Assembly: GCA_017849435.1 (NCBI GenBank)
Contig: JAFIGY010000011.1
Coordinates: forward strand, 1 to 64,000
Length of the DNA stretch: 64,000 nt
Direction: 5' to 3'
DNA from: Chitinophaga niabensis
Lineage (GTDB): Bacteria > Bacteroidota > Bacteroidia > Chitinophagales > Chitinophagaceae
Positions 1 to 9,802 of this stretch are shown here, piece by piece; the first letter of the stretch is position 1, and every line of letters begins with the position of its first letter. The position numbers and the translations under genes were made by a program. The notes below the pieces were generated by a model. It did no database searches and had not been told where the DNA came from. It saw nothing but the letters and a program-made list of their open reading frames with translations.

Positions 1-2799
1 CACATTGCCCAGGTGGTCTTTGAGGAAGTAATCATAGATCATCTGCACGGGCTGGGCCGGGGTCCGGGAATAGTCCGCCCGGATGCGGCCTTCCTCATGG
101 GCGATCAGCTGCAGCCGGTTGTTCTCGTAGACCAGGCCGCCCAGATAGTCGGTCACCGTGGTCCTGGCCGGGCTTGTGGTGAGGTCTTCGACCGTCTTTT
201 GCAGCTTGTTACCGGCGGCGTCATAGGTATAAGTGATCGTGCCCCTGCCGGTGATGGTGATCTGCTCGGGCAGGTTCAGGTGGTTATAGGTGATGGAAGT
301 GATCTGCTTGTTCTCGTCTTGGGTCAGGTTACCATTGGCATCGTAGGCATAATCCACCGTTGCAGCCGGGTTCAGGTCTTTGAAGTCCCCCAGCACGGAG
401 GCAGGGTCGTTGAAGCCGTCGGTGACCTGTTGGAGCTGGTTGCTGAAGGGCTGGCCGGTTTTGGTGTAGCTGTAGGCCAGGTCATCGATCTGGGCGCTGC
501 TCATCCCTTTGAGGCCCCACTGCTGCATCCTTTTGATGTTGCCGTTGGCGTCATAGGCACTGTTGGGATCCGTGCCGTCGCCCATCTTCACGTTGTAGTT
601 GACGCCGGCGCTCTGATCCCAGCCGCTGCCGGATCGCTGCGTAAAATCCGCCTGCAGCAGCCGGTTGGCGCCGTCATAGCCGAAACCATAAGCCCGGCTC
701 ACCGGATTGTTGAACCCTTTCCATTTGATCCCTGCAATATTACCGTTATAGGCCTTGTTGCTGAAGCCATGGTCATAGCTCAGTTCCTGGCCGAAGAAGT
801 GACCGCTGCCATCACCGGCGTAATCCCTGTTGATCCCCCGCAGCCAGCCACGGATGTTATATTCGTAGGTCAGGCTTTCCAGCGTACTGCCGTCGGCTCT
901 TTTGAAGGTCCTGCTCTGCAGCTGGCCGAGTGGATCATACGTGTTGGTGGCGATGGTGCGCCGGGTGGCCGGATCATCGTTGAGCTGTTTGGTCACTGTG
1001 AGCACCCTTCCGGCAGGGTCGTAGCCTGTCATCGTCAGTACCCGGGTCTGAGGCGTTTGACTGCTGTACAGGTTCTGATGGTAAAGGTAGCTGCTCAGCA
1101 GCCTGCCGCTAAAATCGTAAAGGTGCGTGATCACATCTTCCCCGCCGCTGTTGTTATCACTGAGCACCTGCTGCACCCGCCCTTTTGCATCATACCAGGT
1201 GGTGGTGACCAGCCAGGGCCCGGAAGCGCCCAGCACTTTCACTTTGGTGCCGGTCACCAGCCCCTGGGTCTGGTTGCCGGTAGCCACCAGCTCCGCATAT
1301 TCATTGGCGCCCGCCTGTGGCTTGGAGAAATAGGCGGACTTCGGGTCTTTTTTGCCCGCATAGTTGTACGTGTCGTAATAAGTATAGGTCAGCGGTTCCA
1401 GGCTGGCCGTGTTCAGGCCGGGCAGCGGGTTGCTGGCGTAAATGGTCTCGGTGCTGATGGTGGCGGAGGCATTCAGCGCTGTTTCCATCTCACCGGTGCC
1501 ACTGTCGAAGCCATCGGTGAATTCGATGCTGTTTTTCGCCGTGTAGACCGGCCGGCCGTCATGCCAGGCGGCGACCAGGTCGGCGGGGGCGGGGATGGTG
1601 TAGGTGATCGTTTGGGTGGAGGTGACCCCGTTCATATCTGCCTGCAGCTGAACACGGTTCTGGCCGGTCGTATAAAGACCCGTCATCGTCGGGCGGTTCA
1701 GCCCGTCATAAAAAGTGACCAGCCATTTGCCCTGGGTGCGCAGATTTCCGTCCTGGGTGAACACCAGCCGGTCCCGCACATCATAGACCATTTCTACCGG
1801 TGCTGCGCCCGGTACCTGTTTGAGGATCATCCTCCGGCGGGCATCGTACTCATAACGGAAGCAAAGCTCCTGGCGGAAACTGCTGTCCGCCAGGTTCCAG
1901 CCGTTGCCGGCCAGCGTGGCTACTGCCTTGGGCGGTAGTACGTATCGCAGGTTGCCCAGATCATCGTACACGTAATAGGTGCACAGCCAGCCGGTATGAT
2001 CAGCGCCTGCCGTGGCGGACAGCTGTACTTTCTTCAGGATCACCTGGCCTTCCTTGTCTTTATACTCCGCTACGTTGTTACCAGATTCATCCGTCGTAAC
2101 GTGCTTATACAGCTCTCCGGCAGCGTAGATGCCGGAAGTCGAAGGATAGCTGCCGGCAGTGAAAGCGATGCTCCAGATACGCACTGCGTCTGCCGTCGTG
2201 TTGGTAAGATACTGCTGGCCGATGCCCCGCCCGCTGCCCGCCCAGCTATTGCCGGCAGCCATCACTTTCTCCACCCGGTTCAGTGGGGAAGTTTCAAACT
2301 GCGTCTCGCTGTAGTACACCTGCTCTCCCGTATACTGGGGCTGCCCCTGCATGAAGGTGGCCTGTTCCCCGAAGGGGTTCGGTTTGAATGCACCGTTGCC
2401 GGCCGGCGAAACGTAGGGCAGATATTTATACGGCTCCCGTCCGAAAGCATCATAAATAACAGGGGTCACCACATCCAGCTTGTTATCCGGGGACAGTCCT
2501 TTGCTCACCGTTTGTATCGGCCTGCCCAGCCCGTCGAAGTATTGAGTGGTCTGTCTGACGTCTTTCACATCCGTATGCAATAACACGGCCGCAGGGTCTG
2601 TCAGTGGCTTGGAGGGCTCCCAGGTGCGGAGGTAGTTTACTTTGGAAGTCGCAGGATAAATGGCGGGAACAGGCTGCACCGTACGCGTGGGCGATGGAAC
2701 TGCACTACCTTCCGGCTTCTGCTGCGCATAGATGGTCATGGGCAAAAGAAACAATACCCATGAAAAAGAAAAATATCTGGTAAATATTTTGTTTTGCAT
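1..2799 (-). CDS. RHS/YD-repeat protein with N-terminal DUF6443-like region, truncated by window edge
   Basis: The frame is open for 933 codons from ATG at 2799 to base 1 and has no stop, so the 3' end lies outside the window. Residues 1-25 form a signal peptide (basic start, hydrophobic core, ending IYAQQ), so the product is exported. Residues ~45-110 contain NYLRTWEP and QTTQYFDGLGRPIQTV, typical of the DUF6443 start of Bacteroidota RHS proteins. After this come many YD-type units such as YEYDARRR, YDVRDRLVF, YDPLGQLQ and YAYDANGNLTQDENK. The last visible residues, MIYDYFLKDHLGNV, match the conserved end of the RHS core, so a variable C-terminal tip (toxin or other) would be encoded just past the edge. 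It starts 31 bp after the stop of the upstream secreted RHS-like gene and is probably co-transcribed. The function of the tip cannot be judged. Family assignment is confident. Confidence 0.9.
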   Translation of the reverse strand, partial: MQNKIFTRYFSFSWVLFLLPMTIYAQQKPEGSAVPSPTRTVQPVPAIYPATSKVNYLRTWEPSKPLTDPAAVLLHTDVKDVRQTTQYFDGLGRPIQTVSKGLSPDNKLDVVTPVIYDAFGREPYKYLPYVSPAGNGAFKPNPFGEQATFMQGQPQYTGEQVYYSETQFETSPLNRVEKVMAAGNSWAGSGRGIGQQYLTNTTADAVRIWSIAFTAGSYPSTSGIYAAGELYKHVTTDESGNNVAEYKDKEGQVILKKVQLSATAGADHTGWLCTYYVYDDLGNLRYVLPPKAVATLAGNGWNLADSSFRQELCFRYEYDARRRMILKQVPGAAPVEMVYDVRDRLVFTQDGNLRTQGKWLVTFYDGLNRPTMTGLYTTGQNRVQLQADMNGVTSTQTITYTIPAPADLVAAWHDGRPVYTAKNSIEFTDGFDSGTGEMETALNASATISTETIYASNPLPGLNTASLEPLTYTYYDTYNYAGKKDPKSAYFSKPQAGANEYAELVATGNQTQGLVTGTKVKVLGASGPWLVTTTWYDAKGRVQQVLSDNNSGGEDVITHLYDFSGRLLSSYLYHQNLYSSQTPQTRVLTMTGYDPAGRVLTVTKQLNDDPATRRTIATNTYDPLGQLQSRTFKRADGSTLESLTYEYNIRGWLRGINRDYAGDGSGHFFGQELSYDHGFSNKAYNGNIAGIKWKGFNNPVSRAYGFGYDGANRLLQADFTQRSGSGWDQSAGVNYNVKMGDGTDPNSAYDANGNIKRMQQWGLKGMSSAQIDDLAYSYTKTGQPFSNQLQQVTDGFNDPASVLGDFKDLNPAATVDYAYDANGNLTQDENKQITSITYNHLNLPEQITITGRGTITYTYDAAGNKLQKTVEDLTTSPARTTVTDYLGGLVYENNRLQLIAHEEGRIRADYSRTPAQPVQMIYDYFLKDHLGNV

Positions 2800-2830
2800 A
2801 TCGCAACATTAAATGAGATAATAACTGCAA

Positions 2831-5800
2831 CTAACGGATAGTATAACCATACCCACTTTGCAACGTGAAAGTATAATTGGTGGCCGGGGCTCCCGGGGCG
2901 GGAGATGTTCTTTCCGACAAGAAAGTATTCGATTTAAGAACTGTACTCGAGCCCCTGGTGCTAAATAATTCAAAAGCTTCTGTTACAGTATTATCAGGGG
3001 TAGTTGTTGTTGTGATCTTAATATGAACTATTGGCCCTTCCGACAGTGTAACGGGAATGGTGCAGTCGGTATCACTATAGAACCTTACAACAACATCTCC
3101 TTTGGTAGTCGTTTGCGTTTGAACAATATTCTCATATTTTAACTTTGCATATACAGGTGGAAAGCACCGGCCATTTGCATTGGCATAAGTTTGTCCATTA
3201 AGATTGACGTCATTGTTCGCTTTTTGATCTGCATCCGCCTGGCTGATATCGGAGGTATATTTCCCTGCCGGCACAACATATACTACCCTTTCTCCAATTT
3301 GATCCCCAACACAATTGCTCTTGACAAACATTCCTGATTTTGGCAAATTGTAGTACACTTCACAAACGCCATAAGTATTTGCGTAAGACTGACCATTCAG
3401 ATTAATATCATCCTGCGCTTTTTGATCCGCATCCGCCTGGCTAACAGTAGAAGAATAACGGCCTGCAGGAACAGTGTAGGTTACCGTGGAACCATGCCCG
3501 ACAGTACAATTATTACGCGTGAAAGATTGGTTTCTGATAGTATTGACATATAAGGGCTCAATCGTTGTCTGATACTGATAGTCGAATTGCCGGAGAATAT
3601 TGTTGTCATTCCCCCTGATTACCTTCAGGCGGCCATAAGTATCATACTCATAATAAGTAATTCTGCCGGTAGCGTCTGTTTCGCTTGAAACTCCAATAAG
3701 AGGCCGATAAGTGTAGGTCTGTACCAAAGCCTGCGGCAGGTTTGTCCGCAATTTGTTCAACTCTGCCCTGATCTCCGCTTCTGTATAGGAAGCGGCACTA
3801 TCAAGCTTTACCTGATCAACGAACTGGGAAGCCGTTGCATAGTCACTCCCTATGATCTTCGCCACAGGATACTTTGAATCATAACCCCAGATATAAACTT
3901 CTTTTACATCATTAGTTTTAGATCGCTGTAATATATTTCCCCTGCTGTCATATTGATCAAACTTAAGGTATTCCTTATAGGAATTATCTTTTACGATACT
4001 CCCGCTTCCGACTGTCGATTCCGAAAAATTGAGAATCGGCGCATCAGCTTCCACTTTCAAAACGCCATCCGGAACAGGCAATCCAGGTTTGTAAGCATAA
4101 AAATTTGAGGCGACTAGCCGTTTTGCGGTTCCATCCAAATTTGCTTTGTATATACTCTTTTCAACAATGGTATTCACCAGATTAACATCCTGTAATTTCC
4201 TGACCCCGGCAGAAAGATTATCCGCAGTTCCCAGCCCGACATAATTAAAAGGATACTTGTAATTCGTAATATGCACCTCTCCGTTACTGTTTGTAACTTT
4301 CTCACTGGCAATCATATTGGCGAATGTATAAGCATAATCCGATGTCACTTTAATCTCATTCCCTGAGATTGCATCATAATCTGTTACACTCTTTTTCTTT
4401 AATAGAATATCACTTTTTGTAATCTTGTAGGTTGCATAGTTAAACACGGAATTGATACCAGTGAGCGTATATAAATCGTAAACAGGCGTAGCTGTATTTG
4501 CTGCTCCAAATTCATTGGAAAAGGTAAAAGGCATAATCTTCAACCCCGTAAACACTTCCGCTACCGGGGAAAAAACTGGTACATAATACTCATAGTTCTC
4601 CTTCTGCACCGGAGTAAACGAACCCGATACTGTACCTTTATAGACTGTTTTTTCCAATAAGCAGGGCTTGTTCCAATAATGATAAGTAGGGATATAATAA
4701 GCCGGGAACCTTGGTGTAACTGTAGTTTGGTGATAGCTATAATTCTGCGTTGTAGGATAAACACCGATCCCCGGATCCTGGTTGAGCAAACCGAATTTAT
4801 AGGTAACCTTCCCCTCCCCGTAATCTTCCGTCACCTCGTTATACCAACCATCATTCGGTTGAGAAAGTGCCTCTGACAATGCTTCCGGCAACACTGAACT
4901 TTGCGTCGTTCTTCTAAGACTAACAACATTCGCTCCACCTCCACACCAAAAAAGGCTCAGGTCAACGTTCTCGCTCATGTAGAACTTCGGATTAGCAGGG
5001 TCAAACGCACGATTACCTTTTCCATAATAATATCTCCTGGTAATGGCAGTACCCTTTACAGCATCATCGCTTGTAATACTATATATCCTGAACCCACCTC
5101 CATTTCTGTTCCCCGGATAGTCATCCACAGCATACTGATTAGGCTCGTAAACGAAACTCTGTGTACCGCCCGTTGGGTAGGTAATCTTTTTAAGCATACC
5201 TGCATCAGAAATGTTAATGGCTTTTTTATCCTGCCCCTGAAAATTCATGTACAACCATAAGGGTGGAGGACCGCAGCCAGGTGTAGGGTTGCCATCAGGA
5301 TCCGTTATATTTAAAAAGGGGTTAATTCCTTCCCGCCAATACCCCAGACTATCATATGGCAGGGCGTATCTGAACCCCTTACCCGATTCTTTAATATAAT
5401 ATCCAAACCCATCGTAATTATCAAAACTCCATTCTCTTGAAGTGTAGTCGAAGACATACTTTTCCACTGCCACATTATCCACACCCGCTATCGAGACCGA
5501 CTCCAAAAAAATATTGCTTCCATATTGGCTATAGGAGAAAGATACTTTTTTTAATTGGCTGCCATTCTTTCCTGTAACGGAAATCGCGCTAATGGTTCCA
5601 TTGCCATTACGGGTCACAGTCACCTGCTCGTTCGGTGTTGTAATCCCTGAAAGTACCTTGGTTTCATAGTTGGTTATAGATCCCAATTGCTCCCTTCCCA
5701 GATTATCAGATGTGGGATAACAAACGGGGCCTCCCTGCGACCGCGAGCAATTATCAAGAAACATTCCTTCCGTCAGCGTTCTGCTATAACCAGGCATTCC

Positions 5801-6664
5801 TTCCCTTGATTCTGTAATTGACTGATATTGAAAATTGATCTTTCTGTTAAACAAAGTAGTGATCTCGCTCATCATCCATGCAGAACTGTATTTCCTGTAA
5901 GCCCCGTCCACATATACCTGCAAATTCTCTCTATTCTGATCATTCTCCCCAAGTTTATACTGTATTCCATTTCTGTCAGTCAGGCTAAAAGTATTGATCG
6001 TTCCGCTATTCAACGTGTAATCGATCTTCGGCAGGGCCCCATTGTCCAATACAGTCGTTACACGATTCAGCCTGTCAGTAATAATAAAATTACCACTTTG
6101 ATCAGGCAGACCAATCGTGAACATATCATATTCCCCATCGAGATAATCGTATTGTGATGCGGCAACAGCGGGAACATCCCCGCCAGGTCTCAGGTTCAAA
6201 TATCTTGCGAGGTACCGGTCACGATCATATAAAGAAGTAAACCCACTCAGATAGCTTCCAATGGTAGTCCCGCCAGGCATGTTGTTCATATCTGGCATGG
6301 TAGACGCCTCATCTACCCTCCCATGCATCGTTCTTGTCACCCTATACCCCGGGTTCAACACCCATCCCAACCCGACGTCTCCACTGGTCTGTTTATACTT
6401 TATTCCAGAAGCGTGATAGGACAATCCAATGGGAATACTCACACCATCCAGCTCTATCGTATAAAAATTGATATTGATCTCAGGTAAGCCATTGTATAGC
6501 GATACCTTGTAATTGATAAATTTCTCAAACTCCCTGGAACGCGGAGACGGGGGCACAATCGTGTTAAAGTTATCCGACTGGGCAGAGGAAAGATTTATTG
6601 CCAGGCAATGAATGAGTAAAACCATCCATGCACTTCTCAGAAGTCTTCTCAGGTTAATTTCCAT
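2831..6664 (-). CDS. Large secreted RHS-like protein with two DUF5977-type repeats
   Basis: 1277 residues. Residues ~8-29 are a signal peptide ending SSAQS. The N-terminal region (VSLYNGLPEININFYTIELD, then PIGLSYHASGIKYKQ and VGLGWVLNPGY) is the usual opening of secreted Bacteroidota RHS-type proteins. The middle has scattered YD-like units (YEYDTYGRLKVIRGN). Near residues ~1045-1165 are two copies of a ~60-residue module containing VPAGRYSS or VPAGKYTS, then SQADADQKA, then NLNGQ.YAN..G.C, which I recognise as DUF5977. The C-terminal ~110 residues are beta-rich and of unknown role. It lies directly upstream of the RHS gene, so the two probably work together at the cell surface or as a secreted pair. 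Substrate or target is unknown. There is no frameshift. Its base composition is lower in GC than the neighbouring RHS gene. Confidence 0.85.
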   Translation of the reverse strand: MEINLRRLLRSAWMVLLIHCLAINLSSAQSDNFNTIVPPSPRSREFEKFINYKVSLYNGLPEININFYTIELDGVSIPIGLSYHASGIKYKQTSGDVGLGWVLNPGYRVTRTMHGRVDEASTMPDMNNMPGGTTIGSYLSGFTSLYDRDRYLARYLNLRPGGDVPAVAASQYDYLDGEYDMFTIGLPDQSGNFIITDRLNRVTTVLDNGALPKIDYTLNSGTINTFSLTDRNGIQYKLGENDQNRENLQVYVDGAYRKYSSAWMMSEITTLFNRKINFQYQSITESREGMPGYSRTLTEGMFLDNCSRSQGGPVCYPTSDNLGREQLGSITNYETKVLSGITTPNEQVTVTRNGNGTISAISVTGKNGSQLKKVSFSYSQYGSNIFLESVSIAGVDNVAVEKYVFDYTSREWSFDNYDGFGYYIKESGKGFRYALPYDSLGYWREGINPFLNITDPDGNPTPGCGPPPLWLYMNFQGQDKKAINISDAGMLKKITYPTGGTQSFVYEPNQYAVDDYPGNRNGGGFRIYSITSDDAVKGTAITRRYYYGKGNRAFDPANPKFYMSENVDLSLFWCGGGANVVSLRRTTQSSVLPEALSEALSQPNDGWYNEVTEDYGEGKVTYKFGLLNQDPGIGVYPTTQNYSYHQTTVTPRFPAYYIPTYHYWNKPCLLEKTVYKGTVSGSFTPVQKENYEYYVPVFSPVAEVFTGLKIMPFTFSNEFGAANTATPVYDLYTLTGINSVFNYATYKITKSDILLKKKSVTDYDAISGNEIKVTSDYAYTFANMIASEKVTNSNGEVHITNYKYPFNYVGLGTADNLSAGVRKLQDVNLVNTIVEKSIYKANLDGTAKRLVASNFYAYKPGLPVPDGVLKVEADAPILNFSESTVGSGSIVKDNSYKEYLKFDQYDSRGNILQRSKTNDVKEVYIWGYDSKYPVAKIIGSDYATASQFVDQVKLDSAASYTEAEIRAELNKLRTNLPQALVQTYTYRPLIGVSSETDATGRITYYEYDTYGRLKVIRGNDNNILRQFDYQYQTTIEPLYVNTIRNQSFTRNNCTVGHGSTVTYTVPAGRYSSTVSQADADQKAQDDINLNGQSYANTYGVCEVYYNLPKSGMFVKSNCVGDQIGERVVYVVPAGKYTSDISQADADQKANNDVNLNGQTYANANGRCFPPVYAKLKYENIVQTQTTTKGDVVVRFYSDTDCTIPVTLSEGPIVHIKITTTTTPDNTVTEAFELFSTRGSSTVLKSNTFLSERTSPAPGAPATNYTFTLQSGYGYTIR

Positions 6665-6981
6665 ACAATATTTTCTCTTTTGAATATTTTAAAAGACATG
6701 CTAATAGTCATCAGGAACGAAGGTTAACAGTCCTGATGGTATGTCATACTACATCTATAATAGTGGAACGTTATAACAACAAGCCTCCTCAAACGGGGAT
6801 ACGGGGACGGGTAATTTTTTCATGGCACAGGGTATTGTTCTGCACTAAGGTAAATATTGTTTATGAATACTACTAGCGTGAGCATAAAATTTAACCCGGA
6901 AATAAACCTTAGGCTTTGCCCTCGACAAAAAAGGCCACCCCGGTCACCCGGAGCAGCCCTTTATACAGACAAAAAACTTCC
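6665..6981. other. Intergenic region between leuA terminator and RHS operon
   Basis: This 317-bp stretch holds the leuBA terminator at its right end (6927-6958). The rest must contain the promoter of the RHS operon on the minus strand, but I found no convincing TTG/TAnnTTTG pair. No ORF or RNA gene is evident. Confidence 0.5.
6927..6958 (-). terminator. Intrinsic terminator of leuB-leuA
   Basis: On the minus strand an 11-bp stem (6958-6948 with 6943-6933, three G-U pairs) closes a GTGA tetraloop and is followed by six T. It begins 24 bp after the leuA stop codon. Confidence 0.75.
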
Positions 6982-8487
6982 TTAGTAAATCTTGTTCAGC
7001 GCATCCACATAAGCATGCACACTCGCATTCACGATATCCGTGGAATACCCGAACCCATAGTATGATTTCCCGTTATGCCGCACGCGCATGTTCACTTTGC
7101 TCACATCTGTGCTGCCGCCATGCATCGCCTGAATGCTGAATTCATCCAGATCGATATTATCGGGGATGATCTCGTGGATGGCGTTGATCGTGGCGTTCAC
7201 AGGACCGTTCCCGGCCGCGCTCGCCTCTTTCTCTTCTCCATTCACCCGCAGTTTTACAGTGGCCATCGGGCGGAGGGGATCTCCGCACACCACCTGTAAC
7301 AAAGTCACCTTGATCGCTTTGTCGTCATAGTGATTCGCATCCCCGTCACCCATCAGCACCAGCAGATCGTGGTCGGTGATCTCTTTCTTATTGTCTGCCA
7401 TTTCCAGGAAACGGCTGTATACTTCATCGAGGTTGATCTTGTCGATCTTGTAGCCCAGCCTTTCAAGGTGATGCTTGAGCGCATGGCGACCGCTTCTCGC
7501 TGTGAGGATGATGGAGTTGGACTGTATACCGATATCCTCGGGGTTGAGTATCTCATAGTTCTCACGATGTTTCAACACACCATCCTGGTGAATACCGGAA
7601 CTGTGCGCAAACGCGTTGCGACCCACGATCGCCTTGTTCGGTTGTACCGGCATGCGCATCATGTTGGAAACGAGATTGCTGATCTCATAGATGCGTTTGC
7701 TGTTGATGCCGGTCGTATAGCCGAGGGCGTGATGCGTTTTCAGGATCATCGCCACTTCTTCGAGGGAAGTGTTCCCGGCGCGTTCGCCGATACCGTTGAT
7801 GGTACATTCCACCTGGCGGGCGCCGTTGGCCACGCCGGCGATGGTGTTGGCAGTGGCAAGACCGAGATCATTATGACAGTGTACGGAAATAATGGCTTTG
7901 TCGATATTGGACACATGATCCACGAGATACTTAATCTTGGCGCCGTACTGTTCAGGAAGACAATATCCGTTCGTATCCGGGATATTCACCACCGTAGCGC
8001 CGGCGGCGATCACTGCTTCAACCATGCGGGCAAGGTATTCGTTATCCGCGCGACCGGCGTCTTCCGCATAAAACTCCACATCATCTACAAACTTGCGGGC
8101 GTATTTCACCGCTTCCACCGCACGTTCCAGTATCTGCTCCCGGGTGCTGTTGAATTTGTATTTGATGTGCATATCTGAAGAACCGATACCGGTATGAATC
8201 CGCTTGCGTTTCGCAAATTTCAACGCGGCAGCGGCAGCATCAATATCGGCGGTGTTAGCGCGGGTGAGTGCGCAGATTACCGGTTCGGAAACAGCTTTGG
8301 AGATTTCCACAACGCTTTGGAAGTCGCCGGGACTGGAGATAGGAAATCCGGCTTCAATAACATCCACTCCCAGCGCTTCCAGCTCTTTGGCCACAATAAT
8401 TTTTTCTACAGTGGTCAGCTGGCAGCCCGGCACTTGTTCGCCGTCGCGCAGGGTGGTATCAAAAACGTAAACGCGATTGTTATTCAT
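6982..8487 (-). CDS. leuA: 2-isopropylmalate synthase
   Basis: 501 residues, cytoplasmic. The enzyme condenses acetyl-CoA with 2-oxoisovalerate, the first committed step of leucine synthesis. The N-terminal DRE-TIM barrel is clear: [10 protein letters not shown] at residues 9-18 (R14, D15), [10 protein letters not shown], and the metal-binding HCHND motif in [11 protein letters not shown] near residue 204. The C-terminal ~130 residues ([20 protein letters not shown] onward) form the leucine-binding regulatory domain, so feedback inhibition is expected. Length fits the family. The gene follows leuB by 11 bp and ends before a terminator. A citramalate synthase or homocitrate synthase is a possible alternative within the superfamily, but the leuB partner makes leuA by far the likelier call. 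Confidence 0.95.
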   Translation of the reverse strand: MNNNRVYVFDTTLRDGEQVPGCQLTTVEKIIVAKELEALGVDVIEAGFPISSPGDFQSVVEISKAVSEPVICALTRANTADIDAAAAALKFAKRKRIHTGIGSSDMHIKYKFNSTREQILERAVEAVKYARKFVDDVEFYAEDAGRADNEYLARMVEAVIAAGATVVNIPDTNGYCLPEQYGAKIKYLVDHVSNIDKAIISVHCHNDLGLATANTIAGVANGARQVECTINGIGERAGNTSLEEVAMILKTHHALGYTTGINSKRIYEISNLVSNMMRMPVQPNKAIVGRNAFAHSSGIHQDGVLKHRENYEILNPEDIGIQSNSIILTARSGRHALKHHLERLGYKIDKINLDEVYSRFLEMADNKKEITDHDLLVLMGDGDANHYDDKAIKVTLLQVVCGDPLRPMATVKLRVNGEEKEASAAGNGPVNATINAIHEIIPDNIDLDEFSIQAMHGGSTDVSKVNMRVRHNGKSYYGFGYSTDIVNASVHAYVDALNKIY

Positions 8488-8498
8488 GGTCAGTAAGA

Positions 8499-9578
8499 TT
8501 AGTTAAGGTTTTCCAGTACTTTGGCGCCCATGGCGTCTGTTCCGAGTATAAAATCGTTGGCAGTGTGTTTGTTGGCAATATCCATTGTGCGGTAACCCTG
8601 GCGCAGGGTAACATCCACTGCGCGGATCACGCGTTGTGATTCCTCTTTGAGGCCAAAGGAAATGTCCAGCAGCAGCGCTGCGGACAGGATGGAGGCCAGC
8701 GGATTGGCGATGCCCTTCCCCGCAATATCGTGCGCGGACCCGTGGATGGGTTCATAAAACCCTACGGCATCTCCTACGGACGCGGAGGCTAACATTCCCA
8801 TTGATCCTGCGATCTGGGAAGCCTCGTCCGTCAGTATATCACCGAACAGGTTGCCCGTCAGCACCACGTCAAAGCGTTTCGGGTCCTTGATCAGCTGCAT
8901 GGCGGCATTGTCGATGAACATATGTTCCGTTTCCACGTCCGGGTATTCTTTCGCCACTTCCTGCACCACTTCCCTCCACAGGCGGGAAGCTTCGAGCACA
9001 TTGGCCTTATCCACAGAGCAAAGCCGTTTCCGCCGTGTGCGGGCCGCTTCATAGGCTTTGCGGGCGATGCGCTCAACTTCATAGCGATGGTAGATCATGA
9101 GATCGGACGCGGAGGAACGGTCGTCACTCCTCTTCTTCTCCCCGAAATACACGTCCCCGGTGAGTTCACGGAAGAACAGGATATCCGCGCCCTGCAGGAT
9201 CTCCGGCTTGATGCTGGAAGCATGCAGCAGATCGTCAAACAGTTTGATGGGGCGAAGGTTGGCATAGAGGCCGAGTTCCTTGCGGATCTTCAGCAAGCCT
9301 TGTTCCGGCCGCACTTTCAGTGTGGGATCGTTGTCATATTTAGCATGGCCGATAGCACCGAACAGGATCGCGTCGCTTTTGCGGGCTTTGTCCAGCGTGG
9401 CATCCGGCAGCGGCTCCCCAGTGGCTTCAATCGCCACATGCCCCATGATCCCCTCATCAAATGAAAAGGTATGCTTATAATTGGCCGCGATCGTTTCCAG
9501 CACTTTCTTCCCCCAGGCGGTTACTTCCTGCCCAATCCCGTCTCCGGGTATTACGAGTATTTTCTTTGTGACTCCCAT
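8499..9578 (-). CDS. leuB: 3-isopropylmalate dehydrogenase
   Basis: The enzyme oxidises and decarboxylates 3-isopropylmalate with NAD+ in the leucine pathway. I place the start at ATG 9578, giving 359 residues beginning [16 protein letters not shown]. The open frame extends 14 codons upstream to 9620, but that extension lies ahead of the conserved beta strand and is not expected in the protein. Visible motifs are [10 protein letters not shown] at the N terminus, the substrate arginines in the [11 protein letters not shown] and [10 protein letters not shown] blocks, the metal-binding aspartates in [13 protein letters not shown], and the NAD-binding [14 protein letters not shown]. It is the first gene of a leuB-leuA unit. 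The isomerase genes leuC and leuD are not in this window. A -7-like TAGATTTG lies on the minus strand at 9690-9683, without a matching -33 box. Confidence 0.95.
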   Translation of the reverse strand: MGVTKKILVIPGDGIGQEVTAWGKKVLETIAANYKHTFSFDEGIMGHVAIEATGEPLPDATLDKARKSDAILFGAIGHAKYDNDPTLKVRPEQGLLKIRKELGLYANLRPIKLFDDLLHASSIKPEILQGADILFFRELTGDVYFGEKKRSDDRSSASDLMIYHRYEVERIARKAYEAARTRRKRLCSVDKANVLEASRLWREVVQEVAKEYPDVETEHMFIDNAAMQLIKDPKRFDVVLTGNLFGDILTDEASQIAGSMGMLASASVGDAVGFYEPIHGSAHDIAGKGIANPLASILSAALLLDISFGLKEESQRVIRAVDVTLRQGYRTMDIANKHTANDFILGTDAMGAKVLENLN

Positions 9579-9802
9579 GGAGTGATTTAAGGATGATATA
9601 CTAAAATTGTAAGGCCGCATGCTACAGGGAAGGATGGCACAGGTAATTCCCTATATTTGTATTCCCTTTCGCTTTATACCTTCAAATCTAATTGACACAT
9701 TTTAAACCGCAGATCGTTAAATTTGTCATTATTACGATTCGCAACCGATCCCTATTGCTATCAACTTATTAAGGATCAATAATTTACAACTTTGTAACAA
9801 CG

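Noticed and set aside
13-1938. 641-codon plus-strand ORF opposite the RHS gene
   Set aside because: It is antisense to an unmistakable RHS reading frame and has no family features; long antisense frames are expected in GC-rich coding DNA.
9652-9659. TATATTTG box upstream of the helical protein gene
   Set aside because: It is an exact -7 match but has no TTG at a suitable distance and lies ~140 bp from the start codon.
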